Of a DNA stretch of 8,425 bases, positions 1 through 6,485 are shown piece by piece. Source of the stretch: Giesbergeria sp. (GTDB lineage: Bacteria > Pseudomonadota > Gammaproteobacteria > Burkholderiales > Burkholderiaceae_C); assembly GCA_030690515.1 (NCBI GenBank), contig JAUYGP010000509.1, forward strand, positions 1-8,425, given 5' to 3'. Numbering within the stretch: position 1 is the first letter of the stretch; each line of letters begins with the position of its first letter. A program made the translations under genes and the position numbers. The notes beneath the pieces were generated by a model, which saw only the letters and a program-made list of their open reading frames with translations, did no database searches and was not told where the DNA came from.

Positions 1-167
1 AGCTGGGCCGTGCGCGGCCCTATCTGCAGGACGACGAACTGCGCAGCCTGTTCTGGGGCAACCTCATCCATGTGCGCGGCACGGGCGATGCGGCGCGGCT
101 GCACTGGCGCTGCGCCACCATTCGCGACGCGGGCTTGATGGTGCTGGAATCATGTTTGAGCGACTAA
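1..167 (+). CDS. 3' end of an unidentified gene (partial, C-terminal 54 residues)
   Basis: An open frame enters from the left edge (first whole codon at 3) and stops at TAA 165-167. The visible tail starts LGRARPYLQDDELRS and ends RDAGLMVLESCLSD. The high-GC third positions match those of the next gene, which supports real coding. The tail overlaps the following ATPase start (152) by 16 bp, typical of translationally coupled genes, so the lost protein is probably part of the same operon. The segment LFWGNLIHVRGTGDAARLHW followed by a helix could be the end of a winged-helix or helical domain, but no family is recognisable from so short a piece. The function is unknown. Confidence 0.6.
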   Translation, partial: LGRARPYLQDDELRSLFWGNLIHVRGTGDAARLHWRCATIRDAGLMVLESCLSD

Positions 168-2353
168 GCCCCTTCCTCTCCAAGGCCGTGGTGCGCGGCG
201 TGGTCATTGCGGCAGTCACGCTGTTTGTGGCCAGTGCGCTGTTCACGCCGCAGCTCAACCCGGTCACGCGCGGCGCGTTCCTGGCGTCGGTCAATGTCGG
301 CCCGGTGTGGGGCGAGCTGGTGCAGTGGCGCATTGCCATGATTGAGGCGCGCAACGAACTGGACGCCTGGCCCAAGGACATCCAGAAATACGCACCACCC
401 ATCGCCAACCCGCAACTGCGCGTCACGTCGCCACGCCCCAACGTGCTGCAGGCCGACATTGCCCACTACCCCGAGTTGGGCAAACTGGCCGGCACGCAGG
501 TGGTGGTGGAGCTCAAACCCGGCACCCACGTCTGGACCTGCCGCCCCGGCAACCCGCCCATTCCCCCCGGCTACCTGCCCCTCAATTGCCTGGAGGGCGC
601 TACCGACGACTTCGAGCCCGCCCAGCCCGCGCCCGATGCCGACCCGTTTGGCTGGCTGCGCTCGCTCATCGTGTGGTGCGGTGTGATCTTTGCCGTGGGC
701 GCCGTCGTGTGGGTGGTGCGCCACCCCATGATTGGCGCGGGCCAGCTGCGCCCCGCGCGCCTGCGCCGCACGCCCCTGGCGCGCCTGCCGCAGATCGACC
801 GGCTGCTGCGCTGGCTGCGCAGGCTGGAGGCCACCTTGCTGGCCGCAGACATCCGCATGGTGGACTGGCGCCGCGCCGTGCTGTGTGCCCAGGCCACGGG
901 CGCCGAGCACGCCCCGGCCCTGGCGCGCGCGCTGGCCGAGCGCGTGTCGGCCCGCTGCCAGCCCAGCAGCGACTGGGCACTGCCCGGCCAGGTGTTTGAA
1001 TGGCAGTTTCCGCCCGACCTGCCCGTGTCACTGGACCGCTGCATGGTGTTTGTGCCCACCCCGGGCATGGATGAAGCCACCGTGCTGCGCCAGCTGCGCG
1101 CCGCGCAGACCGGCAGCGATGTGCTGCTGATTCTGAGCGAGCACAGCGTGGACACCCCCTGGCCGCTGCTGCGCGCCCACACCGATGACCGCGCCAACCT
1201 GCATGTGATGGTGGACAGCGCCAGCCAGACGGAGTGGCTGATTGGCGGCGATGCGCTACAGGTGCTGCTGCGGCAGCTGGCCGCGCAGCTGCGCATCACG
1301 CGCATCTCGCCGTACCAGACGCGCGGCGGTGTCACGCGCGAAGGCGCCTTTTTTGGCCGCGCCCAGCTACTGGCCCGCGTCATCAACCGCGAGCCCGCCA
1401 ACTACCTGGTGGTGGGGGGGCGCCAGCTGGGCAAAAGCAGTTTGCTCAAGGCCGTGCAGCGCCGCATGCAGGGCCACCCGCACACCGTGTGCCACTACGT
1501 CTCGCTGCGCGACCACCGCCTGGCGCCGCGCATGGCGCTGCAGTTTGGCCTGGCGGCCGACACGCCGCTGGAAGCCATCGTGGACCACCTGCAGGCGCAG
1601 TACCAGGGCAAGCGCCTCGTCCTGCTGATCGACGAGGCCGACCTGTTCTTCCGCGACGAGTCACACAACGGCTACGTGCAGCTGTCCACCCTGCGCGCGC
1701 TCAGCGAAGAGGGGCGCTGCTGGTTCATGCTGGCGGGCTTTTGGGATTTGTACGCCACGGCTGTGCTCGACTACCAGAGCCCCCTGCGCAACTTTGGCGA
1801 GGTGCTGGCCATTGGCGGCCTGGAGCGCGCCGCTTGCCGCGAACTGGCCACCGAGCCACTGCGCAAGCTGCGCCTGGGCTTTGACAACGAAAAACTGGTG
1901 GATCGCCTCATCGACGCCAGCGGCCAGCGTGCCAACCTGGTGGCCATCCTGTGCCAGGAATGCCTGGAGGCGCTGGCGCCCGGCGAGCGCGTGATTGAAG
2001 CCCGCCACCTCACCCAGGCCGTGGCCTCACAGGCGGTGCAGGATGCCCTGGCCGGCTGGGGACGACTGAGCCACGACGAAGCCGCCTGCCGCCTCGACCG
2101 CATCGTGGTCTACCACACCGCCCAGGCCGGGCAGACCAGCCTAGTGGCCCTGGCGCAGCTACTGCAAAGCCACGGCATCACGGGCGATGCCCAAGCGCTC
2201 CGCCAGTCGCTGGCGCGCCTGCAACTGGCCTATGTGCTGCGCAAGAAAGACGCCGAATACCGCTTTGCCATCCCGCTGCTGCAGGACCAGTTTGAACCGG
2301 CCGAGGTGGAGCTGCTGCTGCACCAGGAGCTGGCCGTGCTGGCGCGCGGGTGA
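152..2353 (+). CDS. Membrane-anchored STAND/AAA-type ATPase with a pilin-like exterior domain
   Basis: The protein has 733 residues. A hydrophobic helix at about 14-32 is followed by a pilin-like region at about 42-148: an amphipathic helix, ELDAWP at 69-74, then a beta-rich stretch ending in WTC (C130) and YLPLNC (C146). These resemble the C-terminal disulfide-bonded signature of type IV pilins. A second hydrophobic helix (about 167-189) follows, then basic residues, so the pilin-like part should be periplasmic and the rest cytoplasmic. Residues about 295-385 look like an alpha/beta domain (strands CMVFVP, DVLLIL, LHVMVD). The P-loop ATPase begins at FFGR (400-403). It has Walker A GGRQLGKS (422-429), Walker B LVLLIDEAD (489-497) and a sensor-like FMLAGF (525-530). 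A helical and probable winged-helix tail spans about 560-733. The prepilin peptidase motif (G-F-T-L-I-E type) is absent, so it should not be processed or polymerised like a pilin. ATG 152 is chosen because later starts would remove the first membrane helix; the ribosome site is weak, consistent with coupling to the upstream gene. The ATPase assignment is firm, the pilin-like domain good, the biological role unknown. Confidence 0.9.
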   Translation: MFERLSPFLSKAVVRGVVIAAVTLFVASALFTPQLNPVTRGAFLASVNVGPVWGELVQWRIAMIEARNELDAWPKDIQKYAPPIANPQLRVTSPRPNVLQADIAHYPELGKLAGTQVVVELKPGTHVWTCRPGNPPIPPGYLPLNCLEGATDDFEPAQPAPDADPFGWLRSLIVWCGVIFAVGAVVWVVRHPMIGAGQLRPARLRRTPLARLPQIDRLLRWLRRLEATLLAADIRMVDWRRAVLCAQATGAEHAPALARALAERVSARCQPSSDWALPGQVFEWQFPPDLPVSLDRCMVFVPTPGMDEATVLRQLRAAQTGSDVLLILSEHSVDTPWPLLRAHTDDRANLHVMVDSASQTEWLIGGDALQVLLRQLAAQLRITRISPYQTRGGVTREGAFFGRAQLLARVINREPANYLVVGGRQLGKSSLLKAVQRRMQGHPHTVCHYVSLRDHRLAPRMALQFGLAADTPLEAIVDHLQAQYQGKRLVLLIDEADLFFRDESHNGYVQLSTLRALSEEGRCWFMLAGFWDLYATAVLDYQSPLRNFGEVLAIGGLERAACRELATEPLRKLRLGFDNEKLVDRLIDASGQRANLVAILCQECLEALAPGERVIEARHLTQAVASQAVQDALAGWGRLSHDEAACRLDRIVVYHTAQAGQTSLVALAQLLQSHGITGDAQALRQSLARLQLAYVLRKKDAEYRFAIPLLQDQFEPAEVELLLHQELAVLARG

Positions 2354-3810
2354 GCGACAGCGACGTTTCTTTCCAACTCCCCAATCACGCATCCTCTGAC
2401 ATGAACAAAAAATCCAAGTGGACCGATCGCATCTATCATCCGATCAGCGTGCTGAACCATGCCGATGGCCTGCATTTGGAGAAATTCACCGATGAGGATT
2501 TGGACCAGATCGCGGGCTGCGATGACGTTTACGACCTTTCATTGCGCAGTAGCAAGACCGATGCGCCGATTGACCTGGCGCGCCTTGCGCACATCAAGGG
2601 GCTGCACACGTTGAGCCTCGCGCGTGTGAAATTCACGAACCTGAAGGCACTCAGGGCGCTGCCTCACCTGCGGCAACTGGTCATCGAGAACGGCGCGTTC
2701 ACAGACTTTGACGACCTCAACGGTTTCAATGCGCTGAAGTACCTGTTTCTGTGGAACAACAAGCTGACCGAGTTCCCTGCAGGGCTCGACCTGCCCCAAC
2801 TCAGCAGTCTGTACCTGTCGCACAGTCGCATATCCGACTTGCGCTTTGTTGCCAGTTATCCCACCCTCAGGGATCTGCACGTCAACGACAACGGGATCGC
2901 CGATGTGTCCCCGCTGGCCGCCTGCACTTGGCTGGAAGAGCTGCACTTGGACGAAAACCCGATTCCCACTTTGGCACCGCTGGCAGGGCTGCGGCTGAAG
3001 AAATTGCGCGTGAACTCTGTTCTGCAGAAAGAGAAGGTCGCACTGCAGTTGGAACTCCCCGAAGAACCCTACGAACGCGACGCGGACGGCATCGAGGCAT
3101 CGCGCATCGCCCGTTTGATGGAATCCAAGGACTGGACGAAGGTATATGCCATCACGGACCTGGCCGCGCTAGGGAAGGCGTTTTCATATGTGGTTCACGG
3201 CCACGCCGACGCGGAGATGATTCGCGGCGCATTGGCACACCCCACACCGGGCGCATTCGAATCCATGGTCGAGAACGGGCTACGGCCCCATTACTCCTCA
3301 GTGGCGGACTTGGTGACCGAGATATTCAGCGAGTTCGGTGAGCGGTTGATTCCACCCATGACCAAGAGCCTTCAAGTGGTGCTGGAGCGTGCCACTTACC
3401 TCGAAAATTTCTACGTCGGCAAGCTCAAGTCTGAGCACTTCACCATCGCACGCATCCTGCAGAAAGCGGCGAGCCCGGCGTTTGCCGACATGTTCCTGGC
3501 TTTCTTCCATCTGCGTGAAGACTTCTCGGCGTTGCATCTGGGCCTCTACAAACGATTGCTGGACGTTGCAGGGAAAACAAAATCTCCTTTGCTGGTGGAG
3601 CCGCTCATCGACCTGTTGCGGTTTGAAAAACACATCATCGGCGGCGACCCGGCGTTCATGAAGAAGGTCTTCAAGGCCATCGGCCAACTGGGCGCCAAAG
3701 CCGATGCCGCCGTGCTGGCCAGCCGCTTTGACGTTGCGGCAGAGGCACGGCCGGATGTGGTGGATGCGTACCACGACGCAGTGGTGCGTCTGGGTAAAAA
3801 GAAGGCCTGA
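2350..3810 (+). CDS. Leucine-rich-repeat protein with helical C-terminal domain
   Basis: The protein has 486 residues from GTG 2350, or 469 from ATG 2401 (residue 18). The GTG overlaps the ATPase stop codon (GTGA), which favours coupling. The ATG gives a more natural N-terminus (MNKKSKWTDRIYHP). Neither has a clear Shine-Dalgarno site. Leucine-rich repeats span about 60-222. The first leucine of each LxxLxL unit falls at 85, 107, 129, 151, 173 and 195, an exact 22-residue period like internalin or SDS22-type repeats; a last unit is one residue short. Residues about 245-486 are mainly helical and rich in short hydrophobic helices (for example SPLLVEPLIDLLRFEK), reminiscent of HEAT-like repeats, but I do not recognise the family. 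No signal peptide or membrane segment is visible, so it is probably cytoplasmic. LRR domains bind proteins. Base composition is visibly more AT-rich than in the ATPase gene, which may mean a different origin. A binding or recognition partner of the ATPase is inference from gene order. Confidence 0.88.
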   Translation: MSDSDVSFQLPNHASSDMNKKSKWTDRIYHPISVLNHADGLHLEKFTDEDLDQIAGCDDVYDLSLRSSKTDAPIDLARLAHIKGLHTLSLARVKFTNLKALRALPHLRQLVIENGAFTDFDDLNGFNALKYLFLWNNKLTEFPAGLDLPQLSSLYLSHSRISDLRFVASYPTLRDLHVNDNGIADVSPLAACTWLEELHLDENPIPTLAPLAGLRLKKLRVNSVLQKEKVALQLELPEEPYERDADGIEASRIARLMESKDWTKVYAITDLAALGKAFSYVVHGHADAEMIRGALAHPTPGAFESMVENGLRPHYSSVADLVTEIFSEFGERLIPPMTKSLQVVLERATYLENFYVGKLKSEHFTIARILQKAASPAFADMFLAFFHLREDFSALHLGLYKRLLDVAGKTKSPLLVEPLIDLLRFEKHIIGGDPAFMKKVFKAIGQLGAKADAAVLASRFDVAAEARPDVVDAYHDAVVRLGKKKA

Positions 3811-3871
3811 TGACGCCGTGTGTTGCCGGGTCTTTCGTTGCTGCATTTTTTTCTTCTGATCGCTTCACCTT

Positions 3872-5305
3872 ATGGCCACTTCTTCATCAGTCAACCTGGA
3901 CCTCGACATCGGAATCGATGCCATCCTCGCCGAAATGGACCGCCTGGTCCGATCCGGCGTGCATCCAGACCGCATCAGCGTGTCCCACGATGCGGCCGTG
4001 CAATGGGTCTGCGAGGCCCACTGGGTGTACGCCGACGGCCCGGACGAAGCCTGTGCCGCCCGGCGCGTGGACGCACAACTCGCGCTGCTGCGCCTGATGC
4101 TGGAGCATGGGGCCGACCCCAACAAGCGCAAGAACCGCAACTCCACGCCCCTGGCCGTGTGCTGCCGGCAGTTCGCCACCTATTTCCAGGAGCGCGCCCT
4201 GGAGAAGCTGGCCCTGGTGCTGGCAGCGGGCGGCGACCCACGCCAGACCAAGGACCCCGCACTCTGCATGGCCCTGGGCTTGCGCGAGATGCGGGGCGAA
4301 ATTTTTGACATGGCGTTTCGCGGCGATGCGCCCCCAGGCCATGCCGACACGGTGTACCAGGCCGTGGACATGCTGCTGGAGGCGGGTGCCGACATCGAGG
4401 CGCTGGACCACCGCAACATGTACACGCCGCTGCTCATGGCGGCCCAAATGGGCAGCGTGCCCTTGCTCCAGTTTCTGGTGGCGCGGGGCGCCAATGCACA
4501 GGCCAGCAACCCCGACGGATCGAATGCGTTGATGTACGCAGCAGGCGATGTGGACGGCCTGGCCCAAAGCCGCGCCGGTTTTTCGACGACCTGGCAGCGC
4601 ACGGGTGACCCCGTCGCCACCACCCGCCAGTTGCTGGGTTGGGGCCTGAACCCCGCTGCCGCCAATGCACGCGGGCGCACACCGCTGCGCCTGGCCGCGA
4701 GCGCAGGCAACCTGGACGTGGCCGCCGTGCTGGCCGAGGCATTGGCAGCCCAAGGCAAGCTGGTGGCTGCCGATGTGCGCTTGTTCCGTGGCACCGAGTA
4801 CGAGGCCCGCATGGCGGCGCTGACCACCTCGGCGCCACCCAAAAAACCCGCCAAGCCCAAGGCCGCCCCTGACGGTACCGCCCAACGCGCCACCTGGGAG
4901 CGCGCCCCCGCGCTGATCGACGGCCCCACCGACTGGCAGCCCGACCAATACCCAGAGTGGCTGCGCACCTGTCTTAAGGAAGTGATCGCGCGACTGGCTT
5001 CGGGCACGGACCCGCGCGTGCCGCCCGGCATGTTTTATCTGGAGTACGACGACTACTTTCGCAGCCTGCGGTTGTCTCGCACCAAGTCGTATCTCAGCCG
5101 CAGCGGCGCGGTGGAAATGGGAGTCCATGTCTTCGATTGGTCGGTCATGCGCATCCGGTTCTCGCAGGTGGATCGCGACGACTGGGTCCTGCGCGAGGCC
5201 ATCGATTTGCCGATGGCACCTGGCGCACCGCCCACTACCGACGTGCTGTGCGATGCCATCGGGCAACTGTGCGCCCGCTACTTCAACACCCCGGTTGCTG
5301 GATAA
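3872..5305 (+). CDS. Ankyrin-repeat protein with an uncharacterised C-terminal domain
   Basis: The protein has 477 residues. Ankyrin units are visible at about 70-100 (LLRLMLEHGADPN, then STPLAVCC), 163-192 (AVDMLLEAGADIEALD, TPLLMAAQ), 194-225 (VPLLQFLVARGANAQ, NALMYAA) and 250-288 (TRQLLGWGLNP, TPLRLAASAGNLDVAAVL). Irregular spacers separate some units, as is usual in bacterial ankyrin proteins. A Pro/Lys/Ala-rich linker (about 319-335) leads to a separate C-terminal domain (about 345-475) with alternating strands (GMFYLEYDDYF, GVHVFDWSVMRIRFSQVD) and a final helix; I do not recognise this domain. There is no signal peptide, so it is probably cytoplasmic. It lies 61 bp after the LRR gene on the same strand and probably shares its transcript, although the gap has no obvious Shine-Dalgarno site. 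ATG 3872 is the first in-frame start; the next Met (residue 22) would cut a predicted N-terminal helix. Ankyrin repeats mediate protein binding; the partner is unknown. Confidence 0.9.
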   Translation: MATSSSVNLDLDIGIDAILAEMDRLVRSGVHPDRISVSHDAAVQWVCEAHWVYADGPDEACAARRVDAQLALLRLMLEHGADPNKRKNRNSTPLAVCCRQFATYFQERALEKLALVLAAGGDPRQTKDPALCMALGLREMRGEIFDMAFRGDAPPGHADTVYQAVDMLLEAGADIEALDHRNMYTPLLMAAQMGSVPLLQFLVARGANAQASNPDGSNALMYAAGDVDGLAQSRAGFSTTWQRTGDPVATTRQLLGWGLNPAAANARGRTPLRLAASAGNLDVAAVLAEALAAQGKLVAADVRLFRGTEYEARMAALTTSAPPKKPAKPKAAPDGTAQRATWERAPALIDGPTDWQPDQYPEWLRTCLKEVIARLASGTDPRVPPGMFYLEYDDYFRSLRLSRTKSYLSRSGAVEMGVHVFDWSVMRIRFSQVDRDDWVLREAIDLPMAPGAPPTTDVLCDAIGQLCARYFNTPVAG

Positions 5306-5309
5306 CCTA

Positions 5310-5426
5310 GTGCGCATCGAAGGCTGCCAGGAGGTGGTGGAAGCAACGATCTCAGAGATGAGCACGCTGGCCGCGCGCCTGATTGCTGACGTGCGGGCAA
5401 TGATCGGGCAGGCAACGGGCTTCTGA
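5310..5426 (+). CDS. Possible 38-residue ORF or gene remnant
   Basis: An open stretch from GTG 5310 to TGA 5424-5426 begins 5 bp after the ankyrin gene stop. It encodes a short amphipathic helix-like peptide (EATISEMSTLAARLIADVR). The GC-rich third positions look gene-like, and the peptide faintly resembles the last turn of a chemotaxis receptor signalling helix, but it is too short to assign. No ribosome site is visible. It may be the tail of a gene destroyed by rearrangement, or chance. Confidence 0.25.
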   Translation: MRIEGCQEVVEATISEMSTLAARLIADVRAMIGQATGF

Positions 5427-5463
5427 CGCAGCGGGCCTGCGGCAGTCAGCGCGTTGATTGCTC

Positions 5464-5518
5464 TTTAATTCATAGCTGTTAGCGCATGCTGGCAAAGCGC
5501 TGAATGCCAATTTGGCTG
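5464..5518 (+). repeat. Dispersed intergenic repeat, copy 1 (Comamonadaceae type)
   Basis: The segment reads TTCATAGCTGTTAGCGC, then AAGCGCTGAATGCCAATTTG after a short loop. AGCGC (5481-5485) pairs with GCGCT (5497-5501) as a small hairpin. It matches copy 2 at 6206-6264 in the same orientation over nearly the whole length (shared ATAGCTG, TGG, AAGCGCT, GCCAATTTGGCT). I recall this element as common between genes in Acidovorax-like genomes; that is memory, not a search. Its function is unknown. Confidence 0.75.
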
Positions 5519-5583
5519 ATGATCGACATCTCTCCAATATGGACATCTACCTTTGCAAAAGTAGCGCTGCCCAGGTTTGGCCC

Positions 5584-5681
5584 GCTCTCCCCTCGCGGGA
5601 GAGGGTTGGGGAGAGGGGGGAGCAAGCACAGCGCCTCCAGACACCCCTCTCCCCCGCCCTCTCCCACAAGGGGAGAGGGAG
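5584..5681. repeat. REP-like doublet of two inverted GC-rich hairpin units
   Basis: Unit 1 (5585-5619) contains CTCTCCC-CTCG-CGGGAGAG, which folds on itself, followed by GGTTGGGGAGAGGGG. Unit 2 (5644-5681) is close to its reverse complement: CCCCTCTCCCCCGCCC, then TCTCCCACAAGGGGAGA. The two face each other across about 24 bp, as in REP doublets (REPIN or BIME type). The element lies between the ankyrin gene and the converging MFS pseudogene, the usual place for such repeats. It could also end transcription from both sides or protect mRNA ends; that is inference. Confidence 0.8.
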
Positions 5682-5730
5682 TGAGAACCATCGGAGATAG
5701 GTGCCCAAGCAGGTTCGTCGCCTGCCGCAC

Positions 5731-6350
5731 TCACCCCACAATGGGCTGCGCCCGGCCCACAACCACACGCTGGTGGCGTATGCGCCGATACAGCCAGCCC
5801 ATGATCGACAGGTTCAGCAGATTCCACCCCATGCCGATCAGCGTGGCCATGATCACCGCACCCACCCGGGCGCCTGCCTCTTGGGGCGCGAAATACGCGC
5901 GGATGATGATTGCGTAGGCAGGAACGATGCCGCACTGGAACAGCCCGAACATCGCCGATATGACATACAGCGGCACCAGCCCGTCAAACGGCAGAAACAG
6001 CATCAGCCCCCACCCCCTGCAACGCCGACCCCAGCAGCAGCGTGCGCACACCGCCAATGCGGTCGCAGATCACGCCCGACACCAGGCGGCTGAACATGCC
6101 GCACGCCAGCATCAGCGACAGCATTTCGGCCCCGCGCGCCGCGCCAAAACCCAGGTCGATGCAATAGGCCGCGATGTGCTGCAGTGCTCCAATTCGGGTT
6201 GATATGATTTTGATAGCTGCTCGCGGTTGATGGATAAGCGCTAGAGGCCAATTTGGCTTGAAATATTGGGCAATTGCACCCCGATGCAATGCCGCTGCCC
6301 CTTGGCTGAAACACACCGCCCTTGACCGCCGTGGGTTGCGCCATTGCCAT
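5731..6350 (-). pseudogene. Decayed MFS transporter gene
   Basis: Read on the minus strand, pieces of one major facilitator superfamily transporter are visible in different frames. From about 6190 to 6011 the frame gives HIAAYCIDLGFGAARGAEML and then SRLVSGVICDRIGGVRTLLL, with the loop motif typical of MFS transporters. At the CCCCC run 6007-6011 the frame shifts by one base, and the protein continues as LMLFLPFDGLVPLYVISAMF, QCGIVPAYAIIIRAYF, then EAGARVGAVIMATLIGM. There (about 5829) it jumps directly to GWNLLNLSIMGWLYRR. In the relatives I remember, a further loop and membrane helix lie between these parts, so an internal deletion is likely. The stop is at 5731-5733. Upstream, AGGAGG (6354-6359) and ATG codons at 6350 and 6344 begin MAMAQPTAVKGGVFQPRG, a plausible original N-terminus. 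Most of the N-terminal half is missing, and dispersed repeat copy 2 sits at the break. At about 200 codons against the usual 400 or more, with several lesions, it cannot be functional. The substrate is unknown. Confidence 0.82.
6206..6264 (+). repeat. Dispersed intergenic repeat, copy 2, at the break in the MFS pseudogene
   Basis: The segment reads TTTTGATAGCTGCTCGCGG, then GATGGATAAGCGCTAGAGG and CCAATTTGGCTTGAAAT. It is the same element as 5464-5518, in the same orientation, and closer to the consensus I recall for Comamonadaceae. Transporter similarity on the minus strand resumes about 15 bp beyond its left edge. The element therefore sits where roughly half of the transporter gene is missing, which suggests insertion or recombination there. 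Confidence 0.8.
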
Positions 6351-6353
6351 TCC

Positions 6354-6359
6354 CCTCCT
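6354..6359 (-). promoter_or_regulatory. Surviving Shine-Dalgarno site of the MFS pseudogene
   Basis: The minus strand reads TAGGAGGGGAATGGCAATGG. AGGAGG lies 3 nt before the first ATG and 9 nt before the second (6344), the better spacing. It marks the original start of the decayed transporter and its transcription away from the Fic gene. Confidence 0.6.
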
Positions 6360-6430
6360 AGAGTGCGTTGCAAATGCATACACATAAAGGGTGGCTGGCG
6401 GCGACGCGGGCTGCGCAGAGGTTGGTGATT

Positions 6431-6456
6431 GGGGTGGGTGGGGACGGGGGGTTGGG
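6431..6456 (+). other. G-rich tract with G-quadruplex pattern
   Basis: Five runs of three or more G (GGGG, GGG, GGGG, GGGGGG, GGG) are separated by loops of one or two bases. This fits the usual four-run G-quadruplex pattern on the + strand. It lies in the divergent gap between the dead transporter start and the Fic gene, about 30 bp before the operator-like repeats. Any regulatory effect is unproven. The rest of 6361-6485 shows nothing I can name. Confidence 0.5.
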
Positions 6457-6485
6457 AGGCAGGCTTGGATCATGACGGCCGAATC

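Noticed and set aside
571..1401. Minus-strand open frame (276 codons) opposite the ATPase gene
   Set aside because: Low-complexity Arg/Ser/Ala-rich translation, a shadow of a gene with clear Walker motifs on the + strand.
3811..3871. T-run (3846-3852) between the LRR and ankyrin genes as a terminator
   Set aside because: No stable GC-rich stem precedes the T-run, so an intrinsic terminator is not supported.
3887..5365. Long minus-strand open frame (492 codons) opposite the ankyrin gene
   Set aside because: It mirrors the ankyrin gene codon for codon in a GC-rich sequence where antisense stops are rare. Its translation has no domain, and the + strand has clear ankyrin repeats.
5425..5463. 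Small stem CGCAG/CTGCG after the 38-codon ORF as a terminator
   Set aside because: The stem is only about 5 bp and no T-tract follows directly.
5504..5917. Plus-strand open frame (137 codons) through the repeat region
   Set aside because: It reads through the REP-like hairpins and the antisense of the MFS remnant, with no ribosome site or recognisable domain.
5464..6264. Composite transposon bounded by the two dispersed repeats
   Set aside because: The repeats are about 55-60 bp with no transposase and no visible target-site duplication.
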